Origin: Scatosoma sp045127595
GTDB lineage: Bacteria; Bacillota; Clostridia; Christensenellales; Borkfalkiaceae
Direction of reading: 5' to 3'
DNA: 49,450 nt
Assembly (NCBI GenBank): GCA_045127595.1
Contig: JBGVQS010000029.1
Coordinates: 1-49,450, forward strand
How positions within the stretch are numbered: position 1 is the stretch's first letter; every line of letters begins with the position of its first letter. The notes below the pieces were generated by a model. The model saw only the letters and a list, made by a program, of their open reading frames with translations, was not told the DNA's origin and ran no database searches. Made by a program: the position numbers and the translations under genes. Below are positions 15,003-23,548 of this stretch, piece after piece.

Positions 15003-15376
15003 ATGCACCCCAAAAGTTAAACAAACTTTTGGGGTGCATTTTTCATGCAAGAAACAAAAAAAAGAGAAGAAAAAATTCGTCGGAATTCAAAATAAGCGTT
15101 ATATTAGATGTGTGAGAGAAGCGTTTGGAGTATAGAGAACCCGTAGGTAAATATAATTTAGGAAATACTGTGTGCTAAGGAAAAAATCTTGCTCGGAACG
15201 GGGAACGCATATATTTGGAAGAGTGCCTTTGGTAGTATAATAACAAAAGAATTATCCTTAAAATGAAAATGAGTCCTGTACAATACAGAACTCAATCTCC
15301 GATTTTTAAAAACCAAATTAAGTTTTTTGTCCAACTTTTTGGATACACTTTTCAAGCCGAGAGGGGGATTTTTTAA
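15003..15376 (+). mobile_element. Decayed IS3-family insertion sequence (IS150-like), internally deleted
   Basis: The left end (from 15003) begins ATGCACCCCAAAAGTTAAAC; its reverse-strand match at the right end (about 15320-15352) reads GTGTATCCAAAAAGTTGGAC, so terminal inverted repeats are recognisable. From 15236 one frame reads YNNKRIILKMKMSPVQYRTQ, the unmistakable C-terminus of IS3-type OrfB transposases, ending at a TAA at 15374-15376. The rest of the transposase is gone or full of stops. The left end also folds as a perfect 16-bp hairpin (15003-15018 with 15024-15039) followed by TTTTT, so it can now serve as the terminator of the glpK operon. Apart from this remnant I see nothing in the gap. 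Confidence 0.75.
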
Positions 15377-16857
15377 AAGAGTTCGTTGATAATCACCTGC
15401 CGCTGCGGCTCGCAGGTAAGGTGTAATCCAAGCGTTTTAAAGGTCTTTTCGTCCACCTGCGACAACATTACGGTGGAGTGGATTTCGCAATTTTTTAATT
15501 TATCAAGCTGCTGTATTGCCTTTTTCGCTTTGGGATCGTTTACGGCGCAAATGGCAAGCGCCATCAACACTTCATCCGTGTGCAAACGGGGATTTGCCGA
15601 GCCCATGTGCTTGACTTTCAGGGTTTGCACGGGTTCGATAACCGTGGGGGAAATCAGTTCGATTTCGTCGGGGATACCGCCCAGCATTTTTAATGCGTTC
15701 AATAGACAAGCGGCGCTCGCGCCGAGCAATTTTCCCGTTTTTCCCGTAACGATAGTGCCGTCGTTTAGCTCGATTGCAACGGAAGGCTCGCCCGTGAGTT
15801 CGGCTTTTTCTAGCGCCGCCGCCACTGTTTTTCTATCTTCCAAGGCAATGCCCGTTTTGCTCATAAAAATTTCAATTTTTCCAACGACGTCCTTGCTGAT
15901 TCTGCCTTTTTTCGCGTCGCAAAGAGCGGCGTAGTAACGGCGCACGATTTCGTTTTTGGAAGCGTTGCGGCAGGCTTCGTCGTCCACGATACAATATCCT
16001 GCCATATTCACGCCCATATCGGTGGGGGAACGGTAGGGGGAGTACCCAAGGATTTTTTCAAGCATTGCCGACACGACGGGGAAAATTTCCACGTCGCGGT
16101 TATAATTGACGGAAAGCGTTTCATACGCTTCAAGATGATAAGGGTCAATCATATTCACGTCGTTCAAATCGGCGGTAGCCGCTTCGTACGCAACGTTGAC
16201 GGGGTGGGAAAGGGGTAAATTCCAAATGGGAAATGTTTCGAATTTTGCATAGCCTGCTTTGATGCCCCGTTGATTTTCGTGGTAGAGCTGGGAAAGGCAG
16301 GTAGCCATCTTTCCGCTTCCAGGACCGGGTGCGGTAACGACGACGAGCTTTCTCGTGGTCGGGGCGTATTCGTTCTTTCCGTAGCCTTCTTCGCTGACGA
16401 TTTTTTGCACGTCGGAAGGGTAGCCCTCGATGGAATAATGCTTATAGACGGGGATACCAAGATTATTCAAACGCTTGATGAATCCGTCCACGGCAGGCTG
16501 GGGCTGATACATGGTCATAATGACGCTGCCCACGTATAAACCTTTGCTCTTGAAAATATCGATAAGCCGTATCACGTCCGCGTCGTAGGTAATGCCAAGG
16601 TCGCTGCGGTATTTATTTTTTATAATGTCGTTGGCGCTGATGACGACGAGAATTTCCGCAATCGATTTCAACTTCAACAACATTTTGATTTTGCTGTCTG
16701 GCTCAAACCCCGGAAGAACGCGCGCCGCGTGGTAATCGTCGAAAAGCTTTCCGCCGAATTCCAAATACAGTTTATCCCCGAAAGCGTCAATGCGTTCTTG
16801 GATTTTTTCCGATTGTAAGGAAAGATATTTTTTATTGTCGAACCCGATTTTGTTCAT
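15373..16857 (-). CDS. DUF1846 family protein
   Basis: A 494-residue protein of the conserved DUF1846 family (UPF0371), widespread in Firmicutes; the function is not established, although solved structures show a P-loop-like, multi-domain fold. Recognisable stretches are MNKIGFDNKKYLSLQSEKI at the start, GGKLFDDYHAARVLPGFEPD, VVVTAPGPGSGKMATCLSQ (a phosphate-binding-like loop, about residues 178-196) and the C-terminal THxxVMLS-like segment IHSTVMLSQVDE. I chose ATG 16857 because it gives the family N-terminus and has GGAGG 9 bases upstream; the upstream frame holds the promoter. The 3' end touches the IS remnant by a few bases but looks intact. Confidence 0.9.
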   Translation of the reverse strand: MNKIGFDNKKYLSLQSEKIQERIDAFGDKLYLEFGGKLFDDYHAARVLPGFEPDSKIKMLLKLKSIAEILVVISANDIIKNKYRSDLGITYDADVIRLIDIFKSKGLYVGSVIMTMYQPQPAVDGFIKRLNNLGIPVYKHYSIEGYPSDVQKIVSEEGYGKNEYAPTTRKLVVVTAPGPGSGKMATCLSQLYHENQRGIKAGYAKFETFPIWNLPLSHPVNVAYEAATADLNDVNMIDPYHLEAYETLSVNYNRDVEIFPVVSAMLEKILGYSPYRSPTDMGVNMAGYCIVDDEACRNASKNEIVRRYYAALCDAKKGRISKDVVGKIEIFMSKTGIALEDRKTVAAALEKAELTGEPSVAIELNDGTIVTGKTGKLLGASAACLLNALKMLGGIPDEIELISPTVIEPVQTLKVKHMGSANPRLHTDEVLMALAICAVNDPKAKKAIQQLDKLKNCEIHSTVMLSQVDEKTFKTLGLHLTCEPQRQVIINELF

Positions 16858-16917
16858 GCGTGCGCCTCCGAGCGTTTTCACCTGCGTTTTTCGTGCCTTA
16901 GAAACATTATCCTTTAT

Positions 16918-16946
16918 ATTATAGCAAAAAAAGCAAGGCTTGTCAA
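16918..16946 (-). promoter_or_regulatory. Consensus promoter of the DUF1846 gene
   Basis: On the minus strand: TTGACA (16946-16941), 17-base spacer, TATAAT (16923-16918). Both boxes are exact; the start codon lies about 55 bases downstream. Confidence 0.88.
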
Positions 16947-16978
16947 CGTTCGGAAAGGGGAATTCAAGGAGGAAAGAC

Positions 16979-17010
16979 AAAAAAATCCCGTCGGGAATTA
17001 TTCCGACGGG
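16979..17010 (-). terminator. Intrinsic terminator of the Nudix gene
   Basis: CCCGTCGGAA/TTCCCGACGGG hairpin (17010-16987, minus strand) followed by a run of seven T on that strand. It separates the Nudix gene from the DUF1846 promoter. Confidence 0.88.
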
Positions 17011-17018
17011 TAAGCGGG

Positions 17019-17513
17019 TTAAATTTTCTTTTTCAGTTCTCGAACGGCGTTGTTTAAGAAAAATTCTGCCGTAGTGCCTTTGCGAATGAGCCGCAGCGCT
17101 TCTTCAGGTTCGCACCAACGTGCTTCCGAGATTTCCGCTTCCGCAAGCTTTAACGGAGCGTCCTCGACAACGACGATAAAATTCAGCATCAAAACGTCCT
17201 TTTTTCCATGGTAGCGAGAAGACGTGTATTTTGCCTTTACAACTTCCAACCCAAGCTCTTCCTTGATTTCTCTCGGAACGGCTTTTTCCGCGGTTTCCCC
17301 CTTTTTAACGTACCCTGCGAATAAGATGAAATCGCTATCCTCGACGTGTTTTGCGAGTAGGATTTTATCTTGCGCTCGGTTGGTAACGACCATGGAAACG
17401 GCGACGCTGAATTGCGGGAACATGTACGAACTGCACTTTTCGCAATAGGGAATCAAGCCTTCGTTTTCACAAAACCGTAACGTGAGCTTTTCACCGCATT
17501 CTCTACAATACAT
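17019..17513 (-). CDS. Nudix hydrolase with N-terminal zinc ribbon
   Basis: A 164-residue protein. The first 30 residues hold two Cys pairs (C3-C6 and C24-C27), a zinc-ribbon as in NudC-type NADH pyrophosphatases. The Nudix box G67-x5-E-x7-REIKEELGL is complete, so the metal-dependent diphosphate cleavage should be active. The larger N-terminal domain of E. coli NudC is missing, hence the exact substrate (NAD(H), an RNA cap or a nucleotide sugar) is open. ATG 17513 is preceded by AGGAGG. It has its own promoter and terminator, so it is a single-gene unit. Confidence 0.9.
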   Translation of the reverse strand: MYCRECGEKLTLRFCENEGLIPYCEKCSSYMFPQFSVAVSMVVTNRAQDKILLAKHVEDSDFILFAGYVKKGETAEKAVPREIKEELGLEVVKAKYTSSRYHGKKDVLMLNFIVVVEDAPLKLAEAEISEARWCEPEEALRLIRKGTTAEFFLNNAVRELKKKI

Positions 17514-17554
17514 ATAAGCACCTCCTTTCCATATACTTATGCGTGATTTTCCTT

Positions 17555-17583
17555 ATCATACTACTTTTTTTGTCGGTTGTCAA
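17555..17583 (-). promoter_or_regulatory. Promoter of the Nudix gene
   Basis: Minus strand: TTGACA (17583-17578), 17-base spacer, TATGAT (17560-17555), about 35 bases before the ribosome site. Confidence 0.8.
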
Positions 17584-17631
17584 GGGGCAAGCAAATTTTT
17601 TCGGAAAAATTTTTCATGCGTATGCTTTCGC

Positions 17632-17660
17632 TTGACATGGGCGAAAAAATACGCTATAAT
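17632..17660 (+). promoter_or_regulatory. Consensus promoter of purA
   Basis: TTGACA (17632-17637), 17-base spacer, TATAAT (17655-17660). Start is expected near 17667, giving a leader of about 100 bases before the purA ATG. Confidence 0.88.
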
Positions 17661-17664
17661 AAGT

Positions 17665-17727
17665 CGTACTATACGAAAAGCGAAAAGGGTATTCTGCTTG
17701 AAAAAGTACGGAATACTCGTTTTTTTT
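17665..17727 (+). promoter_or_regulatory. Putative transcription attenuator in the purA leader
   Basis: GGGTATTC (17687-17694) pairs with GAATACTC (17711-17718, one G-U pair), with an inner CTT/AAG stem, and is followed by eight T (17720-17727): a terminator inside the leader. CGTACT (17665-17670) is exactly complementary to AGTACG (17705-17710) in the 3' half of that hairpin, so an alternative, antiterminating fold is possible. The signal is unknown. Confidence 0.5.
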
Positions 17728-17769
17728 GTCTGGATTCGTAGGGCGAAAAAGAACGTAAGGAGAAAAATT

Positions 17770-19044
17770 ATGCTTACATCTATTTGCGGTATCAACTGGG
17801 GGGACGAAGGCAAGGGCAGAATGGTCGATCTTCTCAGCGAAAATTTCGACGTAGTTTGCCGTTATCAAGGCGGTAATAACGCAGGTCATACCGTTATCAA
17901 CGAACGCGGAAAGTTTATTTTAAATCTTTTGCCTTCGGGAATTTTGCGCGAAGACGTAGTCAACGTTATGGGACCTGGTATGGTTATCGACATCAAGCAT
18001 CTTTGCGGAGAAATTGCAAAATTGCGCGAAGCGGGGATCAAAATTACTCCCGATAATTTAAAAATTTCCGATAGAGCGGTTATCACTATGCCCTATAACG
18101 TATTGCAGGACTGCTTGGAAGAAGACCGTTTGGCTGGGAAAAAGTTCGGTTCTACCCGTCGCGGTATCGCGCCCGTCTATGCGGATAAATATTTCAAAAA
18201 AGCTTTCCGCATGGGGGAACTTTTGTCCACGGAACGCCTTTATAAGCGCGTAGCGGATATTGTAGAATGGAAAAATCTTACGGTTGTTGGCGGCTATCAA
18301 GCGGATGCGATCAAAACGGAAGATATGATTGCATATTTTGAAGAATTCGGTAAACAGCTTGCTCCCTTCGTTTGCGACGTGGGCTTGTATTTGACGAAAG
18401 CACATGAAGAGGGCAAAAATATCATGTTCGAAGCACAGCTTGGCGCTATGCGCGATATCGATTTCGGTATTCATCCCTACACGTCGTCCTCCTCGACGAT
18501 TGCGGCGTATGCTCCCATCGGTGCAGGCGTACCGCAATTACAGCTTGATAATTCGATCGGGATTATGAAAGCGTACTCTACCTGTGTAGGGGAAGGGCCT
18601 TTCACGGCGGAATATTTTGATGAAAAAGCGAAAAAGCTTCGCGATCTTGGCGGAGAATACGGCGCGGCTACGGGCAGACCGAGAAGAGTCGGTCCGTTCG
18701 ACATCGTGGCTTCCCGTTACGGGATTCGCTGTCAGGGCGCAACGGAAATCGCGTTGACGAAAATGGACGTGCTTTCCGCATACGAAGAAATCGAAGTTTG
18801 CGTTGCGTATGAATTGAACGGAGAAATTATTCACGAATTCCCCTTTGTAGACGTTTTGGACGAATGTAAACCCGTCTTTAAAACGGTCAAGGGTTGGAAT
18901 TGCGATATTTCCGCTTGCAGAAAGAAGGAAGACTTGCCCAAGGAAGCGTTGGAATACGTGCGCTATTTGGAAGAAGCTTGCGGTTGCAAAATCAAGTACG
19001 TTTCCGTCGGTGCGGAACGAGACGCATATATTGAAATGTATTAA
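17770..19044 (+). CDS. purA: Adenylosuccinate synthetase
   Basis: PurA joins IMP and aspartate with GTP to give adenylosuccinate, the first step from IMP to AMP. The 424-residue length is normal. Motifs: INWGDEGKGRMVDLL (GTP P-loop and catalytic Asp), QGGNNAGHTV (catalytic His), STRRGIAPVYADK, TSSSSTIAAYAPIGAG and the C-terminal KTVKGWNCDISACRK. The frame is open 77 codons upstream, but that stretch contains the promoter and attenuator; ATG 17770 follows AAGGAGA and gives the family start. It is a single-gene unit with its own terminator. Confidence 0.96.
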   Translation: MLTSICGINWGDEGKGRMVDLLSENFDVVCRYQGGNNAGHTVINERGKFILNLLPSGILREDVVNVMGPGMVIDIKHLCGEIAKLREAGIKITPDNLKISDRAVITMPYNVLQDCLEEDRLAGKKFGSTRRGIAPVYADKYFKKAFRMGELLSTERLYKRVADIVEWKNLTVVGGYQADAIKTEDMIAYFEEFGKQLAPFVCDVGLYLTKAHEEGKNIMFEAQLGAMRDIDFGIHPYTSSSSTIAAYAPIGAGVPQLQLDNSIGIMKAYSTCVGEGPFTAEYFDEKAKKLRDLGGEYGAATGRPRRVGPFDIVASRYGIRCQGATEIALTKMDVLSAYEEIEVCVAYELNGEIIHEFPFVDVLDECKPVFKTVKGWNCDISACRKKEDLPKEALEYVRYLEEACGCKIKYVSVGAERDAYIEMY

Positions 19045-19052
19045 CGTAAAAA

Positions 19053-19075
19053 ACGGCGGTAAGACCGCCGTTTTT
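19053..19075 (+). terminator. Intrinsic terminator of purA
   Basis: ACGGCGGT, loop AAG, ACCGCCGT, then TTTT; perfect 8-bp GC-rich stem 9 bases after the purA stop. Confidence 0.92.
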
Positions 19076-19146
19076 GCATATAAGCACGGAAAAGAACAAG
19101 CATAAAAATTTTGAAAGAAAATCCCAAATTTTGTATACGCGAGCGC

Positions 19147-19175
19147 TTGAAAAACGCGCATACTTATGCTATAAT
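19147..19175 (+). promoter_or_regulatory. Promoter of ddh
   Basis: TTGAAA (19147-19152), 17-base spacer, TATAAT (19170-19175), about 30 bases before the ATG. Confidence 0.8.
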
Positions 19176-19205
19176 AAAAACAATCAAAAAGACGGTAGGT
19201 GGTAT

Positions 19206-20186
19206 ATGATTCGCATCGGTATTTACGGATACGGCAATTTAGGAAAGGGGGTAGAGCTTGCGATTGCGCAAAACCCCGATACGATAGCGGTAGGGGTGTT
19301 TACGCGCCGCTCTCCCGACAGTATAAAAACGCTGACAGGCATACCCGTGTACGCGTCGAACGACGTTTTGGCATGGAAAGATAAGATCGACGTGATGATT
19401 CTTTGCGGGGGCAGCGCGACCGATTTACCCACGCAAACTCCCTTTCTTGCGGAGCATTTTAACGTGGTGGACAGCTTCGATACGCACGCAAAAATTCCCC
19501 AACACGCGGCGGCGGTTGATGCGGTTGCAAAAGCGGCGAAAAATACCGCGCTCATTTCAGGCGGTTGGGATCCCGGTATGTTCTCGCTTGCACGCTTATA
19601 CGCAAGCGCGGTGCTTTCCGAAGGGCGGGATTATACCTTTTGGGGCAAGGGAGTCAGCCAAGGACATTCCGACGCGGTACGCCGTATCGAAGGGGTAGTG
19701 GACGCACGGCAATATACCATTCCCATCGACGGTGCGTTGGCAAGCGTACGAAAGGGGGAAACGCCCGCTTTGACGACGGCGGAAAAACACGAACGCGAAG
19801 TATTCGTCGTGGCGGCGGACGGCGCGGATAAAGGGCGTATTGAGCGGGAAATCAAGACCATGCCCCATTATTTTGACGAATATAACACGACCATGCATTT
19901 TATCTCTGCCGAAGAAATGCAAGCAAACCATAGCGGATTGCCCCACGGCGGCTGTGTGATTCGCAGCGGTAAAACGGGCAAGGCAAAAGAACATACGCAC
20001 GTCATTGAATATTCGTTAAAGCTTGGTTCAAACCCCGAATTTACGGCTTCGGTGCTTGTCGCTTGCGCAAGAGCGGTATATCGCTTGCACGAAGAAAAGC
20101 AATACGGCTGCAAGACGCTGTTCGACGTACCGCCCGTATATTTGTCGGCAAAGAGCAGGGAAGAACTCTTAAAAACAATGCTTTAA
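19206..20186 (+). CDS. ddh: meso-Diaminopimelate dehydrogenase
   Basis: Ddh makes meso-diaminopimelate from tetrahydrodipicolinate, ammonia and NADPH in a single step, for lysine and for peptidoglycan cross-links. The protein has 326 residues, the family norm. MIRIGIYGYGNLGKGVELAI is the NADP-binding GxGNLG motif; VDSFDTHAKIPQH, GGWDPGMFSLARLYA, GKGVSQGHSDAVRR and SGLPHGGCVIRSG are core active-site stretches of this family. The frame reaches further upstream but that part overlaps the purA terminator and the ddh promoter, so ATG 19206 is used. The presence of Ddh suggests a short lysine route; the acyl routes cannot be judged from this window. Confidence 0.94.
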   Translation: MIRIGIYGYGNLGKGVELAIAQNPDTIAVGVFTRRSPDSIKTLTGIPVYASNDVLAWKDKIDVMILCGGSATDLPTQTPFLAEHFNVVDSFDTHAKIPQHAAAVDAVAKAAKNTALISGGWDPGMFSLARLYASAVLSEGRDYTFWGKGVSQGHSDAVRRIEGVVDARQYTIPIDGALASVRKGETPALTTAEKHEREVFVVAADGADKGRIEREIKTMPHYFDEYNTTMHFISAEEMQANHSGLPHGGCVIRSGKTGKAKEHTHVIEYSLKLGSNPEFTASVLVACARAVYRLHEEKQYGCKTLFDVPPVYLSAKSREELLKTML

Positions 20187-20200
20187 AAGAAATTTTACGG

Positions 20201-20241
20201 AAACGGCGAAAGGGGAAAGGTTGCCTTTTTTGCCGTTTTTT
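20201..20241 (+). terminator. Terminator of ddh
   Basis: AAACGGC and GCCGTTT form the base of a hairpin with an inner AAAGG/CCTTT pairing, followed by a run of T. Confidence 0.78.
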
Positions 20242-20293
20242 TACATACGCGAAGAATTTTTTGTGAAAATTTTCATTTTTTTTATAAAAAATG

Positions 20294-20322
20294 TTGAAAA
20301 AATTGCGTATATGTTTTATAAT
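20294..20322 (+). promoter_or_regulatory. Promoter of the LtaS-like operon
   Basis: TTGAAA (20294-20299), 17-base spacer, TATAAT (20317-20322); the first ATG is 61 bases on, with AGGAGA before it. Confidence 0.78.
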
Positions 20323-20383
20323 ATATTATGTATGCGGTTTTTATGGAAATGGCATACGGTAAGTATCTTACAGGAGAGAAAAG

Positions 20384-21289
20384 ATGCAAAAATCCAAAAG
20401 GGTATCCCCGAAATTCAGATACAATCTTTTGCGTGTGATCATCATTTTTTTGTGCGTGATCGTAACGCCGATTTTTGTGCATCCGCTCGGCAGGTTATTC
20501 GATGGGGTCGGATACGGTCAGTTGACGGATTTTGCAAGAGAGCTGCTCGTTTGTCTGTTCTGGGCGTTGGAATTGATCGGCATGGTAATTTTCGACAGTG
20601 TACGCTATAAAAAAGCGGTGGAAAAGGGGCTGTTGAAATCGGGCGCGGAGCTTGAACGGGAATCGATTTTGCAGGAAGCGGCGGTTTCCGAAAGCGGAGA
20701 AGAAGTAACCCTTTCCGAAGAAAAACCTGCCCAAGAAGCCCCCGTGCTTACGAAAGCGGAAAAACGTGCGGCAAGAAAGAGCAGATTAAAAGACGCGTTT
20801 AAAAAATTAAAAGAATTGAAAATTTTGCAGGCAGCCGTTTTGCCTTGGAAAACAGTGGGACTCATCACTTTGATTTGTGTGGCGTGCGTTACGCTGATCA
20901 CCTTGCAGATCGGGTTGCAGGTAAAACCTTTCTACGACATCGGGGAAAAAGTTACCGGGTACGAGCTGATGACGAAACTCGCGATTTTACTTCGTAACTT
21001 TGTTAAATGTTTCTTTATTTTATGGTTGTTGCATTTAACGAACGCGATGTCAGAGGAGATTTGTTATCGCCTGCGCGATAAGGTTACGGGATTTTGGAAA
21101 ACGGCGTTGCCTTATTTGGTAACGGGCGCGTTGATGCTCGTGTTCGGCGTATACGACGCTCTCGTGTATAACCAAGAATTTTGGTGGACGTATTTGCTCT
21201 TCTATTGCGCGATTACCGCCGTATACTTTTTGACGGACAAGCACCCCATCAAAACCTTTTTGCTGATGATCTTTATTTACTTTTTCTAA
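20384..21289 (+). CDS. Polytopic membrane protein of unknown function, partner of the LtaS-like gene
   Basis: A 301-residue protein that I do not recognise. It has two N-terminal membrane spans (about residues 15-36 and 50-68), a charged cytoplasmic middle of about 85 residues rich in Glu, Lys and Arg (EKPAQEAPVLTKAEKRAARK and on), and about four more spans in the C-terminal half. It ends in a very hydrophobic FLLMIFIYFF. The next gene, 21 bases later on the same strand, encodes an LtaS-like enzyme, so a role in polyglycerol-phosphate polymer synthesis or in holding that enzyme in the membrane is likely but unproved. The charged middle could be a protein-binding linker. Confidence 0.75.
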   Translation: MQKSKRVSPKFRYNLLRVIIIFLCVIVTPIFVHPLGRLFDGVGYGQLTDFARELLVCLFWALELIGMVIFDSVRYKKAVEKGLLKSGAELERESILQEAAVSESGEEVTLSEEKPAQEAPVLTKAEKRAARKSRLKDAFKKLKELKILQAAVLPWKTVGLITLICVACVTLITLQIGLQVKPFYDIGEKVTGYELMTKLAILLRNFVKCFFILWLLHLTNAMSEEICYRLRDKVTGFWKTALPYLVTGALMLVFGVYDALVYNQEFWWTYLLFYCAITAVYFLTDKHPIKTFLLMIFIYFF

Positions 21290-21310
21290 TGCAGACGGAG
21301 AAACGTTCGA

Positions 21311-23494
21311 ATGAAAAATCGCGATATTTTACGTAATATTATAAAAAACATAGCGGACTGGGTAAAAGTCAATCGGCTTGCGGTCATGTTTTTCCTTTTC
21401 GCGTGCGTGATGGAAATGTCCGCGACGTTTATCGTTGAAGGTACGTTTTTGATCAGCCGTCCGTTTATCGGGTTGGGATTGCTTTTGATGATTACCGCGC
21501 TCGTTTCCTTGATTAAAAAGGACAGAGTGCGCTTGCTTGTCTATGCGATCGTTTTGGTTGTGCACGTCGTTGTGGATTTGATTTTTTCCGTCATTTTCGA
21601 TATGACGGAGCAGTATTTCGATTTCGGTATGCTCAGTTTGCGTAACGACGCGTTCGGGATTTTGGAGAGCATTCCCGTGAACTTTTTCATGTTCTACGTG
21701 GGGTTTGCGCTGTGCGTGATCTACGTCATTTTGGGTATGCGTATGACGGTGAAAAAGGAAAAACGTCCGCGCGGAAAAAAGGGAGTCATTTGGCGCGTTT
21801 CCGTTTCGGTTGTGGGTGCGATTACCCTTTGTTCTTCCTGCTATCTTTACAACCCTAAAACGAGAAATAAGTACGAAGAAATGCTGTATGGAACAAGCAC
21901 GGGCGCGTATTCTTCCTACGGCATGGTAGGGAATTTACTCAACGAGTTCGCGCTTGCAACCGCTCTGCGCGATAGGAGCGTTTTGCCCGATCAGCAAATT
22001 ACCGATTTTATCTATAAATATAACTCAACGCCGACGTCGAAGCATGGCAAAGCGGAGGGAGATAACGTCATTGTCATTTTGGCGGAATCGTTGGAATGGT
22101 TTGCGTTTTTAAGAAGAAGCGATTATCCGTTTGAAATGCCGAATATGTTGAACATTTCGGACGAAAAGATGGAAGAGCTTTTTCCTAATTTGTTGCAATT
22201 CTACGACGAAAGCGTGGTAATGAACAACTTCCATTCGAGAGAAAAGACGGATATTGCGGAAACGATCAGTATTATGGGTTGTTATCCGACGGGAGCGTAC
22301 ATTAACTACGACTACGAATATAACACGTTGCCGCACACGATGGGCAATATGTTAAAAACGCTGGACGAAGATATTCAGGTAACCTCTTATCACGACGGTT
22401 GGAAGACCTTCTATAACCGCGATAAGGCGCATAAAGCGCTTGGGTTTGATTCAATCGAGTCGGAAATCGGTATGAACAAAGCGCCGTTCGACATGTATGA
22501 CATGGAAGAACTTTCTGATTGGAGAGAGGACAACGAAGGCGCGGAAAAGACGTTTGAGGATTATTACAACGGCAAAAAGAGCGAACGTAATTTGGACAGC
22601 GAAATGATCGAAACGTGTAAGGACTTAATGTTCCCTACGGACAAGCGTTTCTATACCTATATTACGACGATTACGATGCACGGTATGTATTACAAGCGAG
22701 ATAATTTGACCAAGCTTGGTTACGTACGGGAAATTTTGGACGCATGCTATCCTGATTTGTATCCCGACGATTATGATATGCTCGACGAAGAAGCACAGGA
22801 AGAAATCGACGATTTGGCAGATGAAGCATACGACGATTTCAGTGACGAAGAAAAGGTGCTTTTCAATTATTTGACGACGGCGCTTGAATTTGACAAAGCG
22901 GTTGGGTGCATGGTTGCCGATTTGAAAGCAAAAGGGATCTACGATAATACGACGATTGCAATCTTCGGGGATCACAACACCTATTATCAAGGGTTGAGCT
23001 GTTTTACCAAGGATATTGAAGATTACGACACGGAAAGATTCTTTACCGATTTGTATCGCGTACCCTTTATGATCCGTTCCAAGAATCTCGAACATCAAAT
23101 CGTGGATAAATTCGTTTGTACGGCGGACATTATGCCGACGCTGTTGGATTTGCTTGGGATTAAATATTACACGAATTTGTATTACGGAAGATCGGTGTTT
23201 GAAACGAAAGAATCGGTGCTGTATTCCCGTGCCTACGCAACGTTTATCGGGCGCGGAGTCGTTGGCAGAAGCGTAAACAAGAACCTGTTCTTCTATGAAG
23301 GGCAGAATGCTACGGAACAGCGCGACCGCGAAGATTATTTGGCGTATTATAAGCAAGAAGCGATTCGGCTTGTAGACCGTATCAAATATTGCGATTATAT
23401 CTTCAAGCAGGACTATTTCGACGATGATTATACGACAGAAAAAACGTATGAAGATCTATTTAAAGAAAAACTCCGTGATTTAAACGGCGTATAA
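21311..23494 (+). CDS. LtaS-like phosphoglycerol transferase (alkaline phosphatase superfamily)
   Basis: A 727-residue protein: about five membrane spans in the first 185 residues, then an extracellular sulfatase-type domain. DNVIVILAESLEWF supplies the first metal ligand. FHSREKTDIAETISIMGC matches the LtaS catalytic segment; the nucleophile should be T313. GCYPTG and, later, AIFGDHNTYY supply further metal ligands. LtaS moves glycerol phosphate from phosphatidylglycerol to a growing teichoic acid chain outside the cell. Compared with standard LtaS (about 640 residues) it is longer, with an acidic insert around DEEAQEEIDDLADEAYDDFS. Another phosphoglycerol transferase of this superfamily is possible. 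It ends a two-gene operon and is convergent to radA. Confidence 0.88.
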   Translation: MKNRDILRNIIKNIADWVKVNRLAVMFFLFACVMEMSATFIVEGTFLISRPFIGLGLLLMITALVSLIKKDRVRLLVYAIVLVVHVVVDLIFSVIFDMTEQYFDFGMLSLRNDAFGILESIPVNFFMFYVGFALCVIYVILGMRMTVKKEKRPRGKKGVIWRVSVSVVGAITLCSSCYLYNPKTRNKYEEMLYGTSTGAYSSYGMVGNLLNEFALATALRDRSVLPDQQITDFIYKYNSTPTSKHGKAEGDNVIVILAESLEWFAFLRRSDYPFEMPNMLNISDEKMEELFPNLLQFYDESVVMNNFHSREKTDIAETISIMGCYPTGAYINYDYEYNTLPHTMGNMLKTLDEDIQVTSYHDGWKTFYNRDKAHKALGFDSIESEIGMNKAPFDMYDMEELSDWREDNEGAEKTFEDYYNGKKSERNLDSEMIETCKDLMFPTDKRFYTYITTITMHGMYYKRDNLTKLGYVREILDACYPDLYPDDYDMLDEEAQEEIDDLADEAYDDFSDEEKVLFNYLTTALEFDKAVGCMVADLKAKGIYDNTTIAIFGDHNTYYQGLSCFTKDIEDYDTERFFTDLYRVPFMIRSKNLEHQIVDKFVCTADIMPTLLDLLGIKYYTNLYYGRSVFETKESVLYSRAYATFIGRGVVGRSVNKNLFFYEGQNATEQRDREDYLAYYKQEAIRLVDRIKYCDYIFKQDYFDDDYTTEKTYEDLFKEKLRDLNGV

Positions 23495-23504
23495 GAACGA
23501 ATTA

Positions 23505-23530
23505 CCCCCGCGGGCATTTGCCCGCGGGGG
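23505..23530. terminator. GC-rich hairpin between convergent genes
   Basis: CCCCCGCGGG, loop CATTTG, CCCGCGGGGG: a perfect 10-bp stem. There is no T-run on either side, so it is a stop or mRNA end structure rather than a classical terminator; it could serve both the LtaS-like gene and radA. Confidence 0.65.
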
Positions 23531-23548
23531 TTCGCTATGCTTGTAAAA

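Noticed and set aside
17539..17769. N-terminal extension of PurA by 77 residues
   Set aside because: The stretch contains the purA promoter and a terminator hairpin; the family start is at 17770.
20187..20383. Long AT-rich tract as replication origin
   Set aside because: No DnaA-box cluster, and it is explained by a terminator and a promoter.
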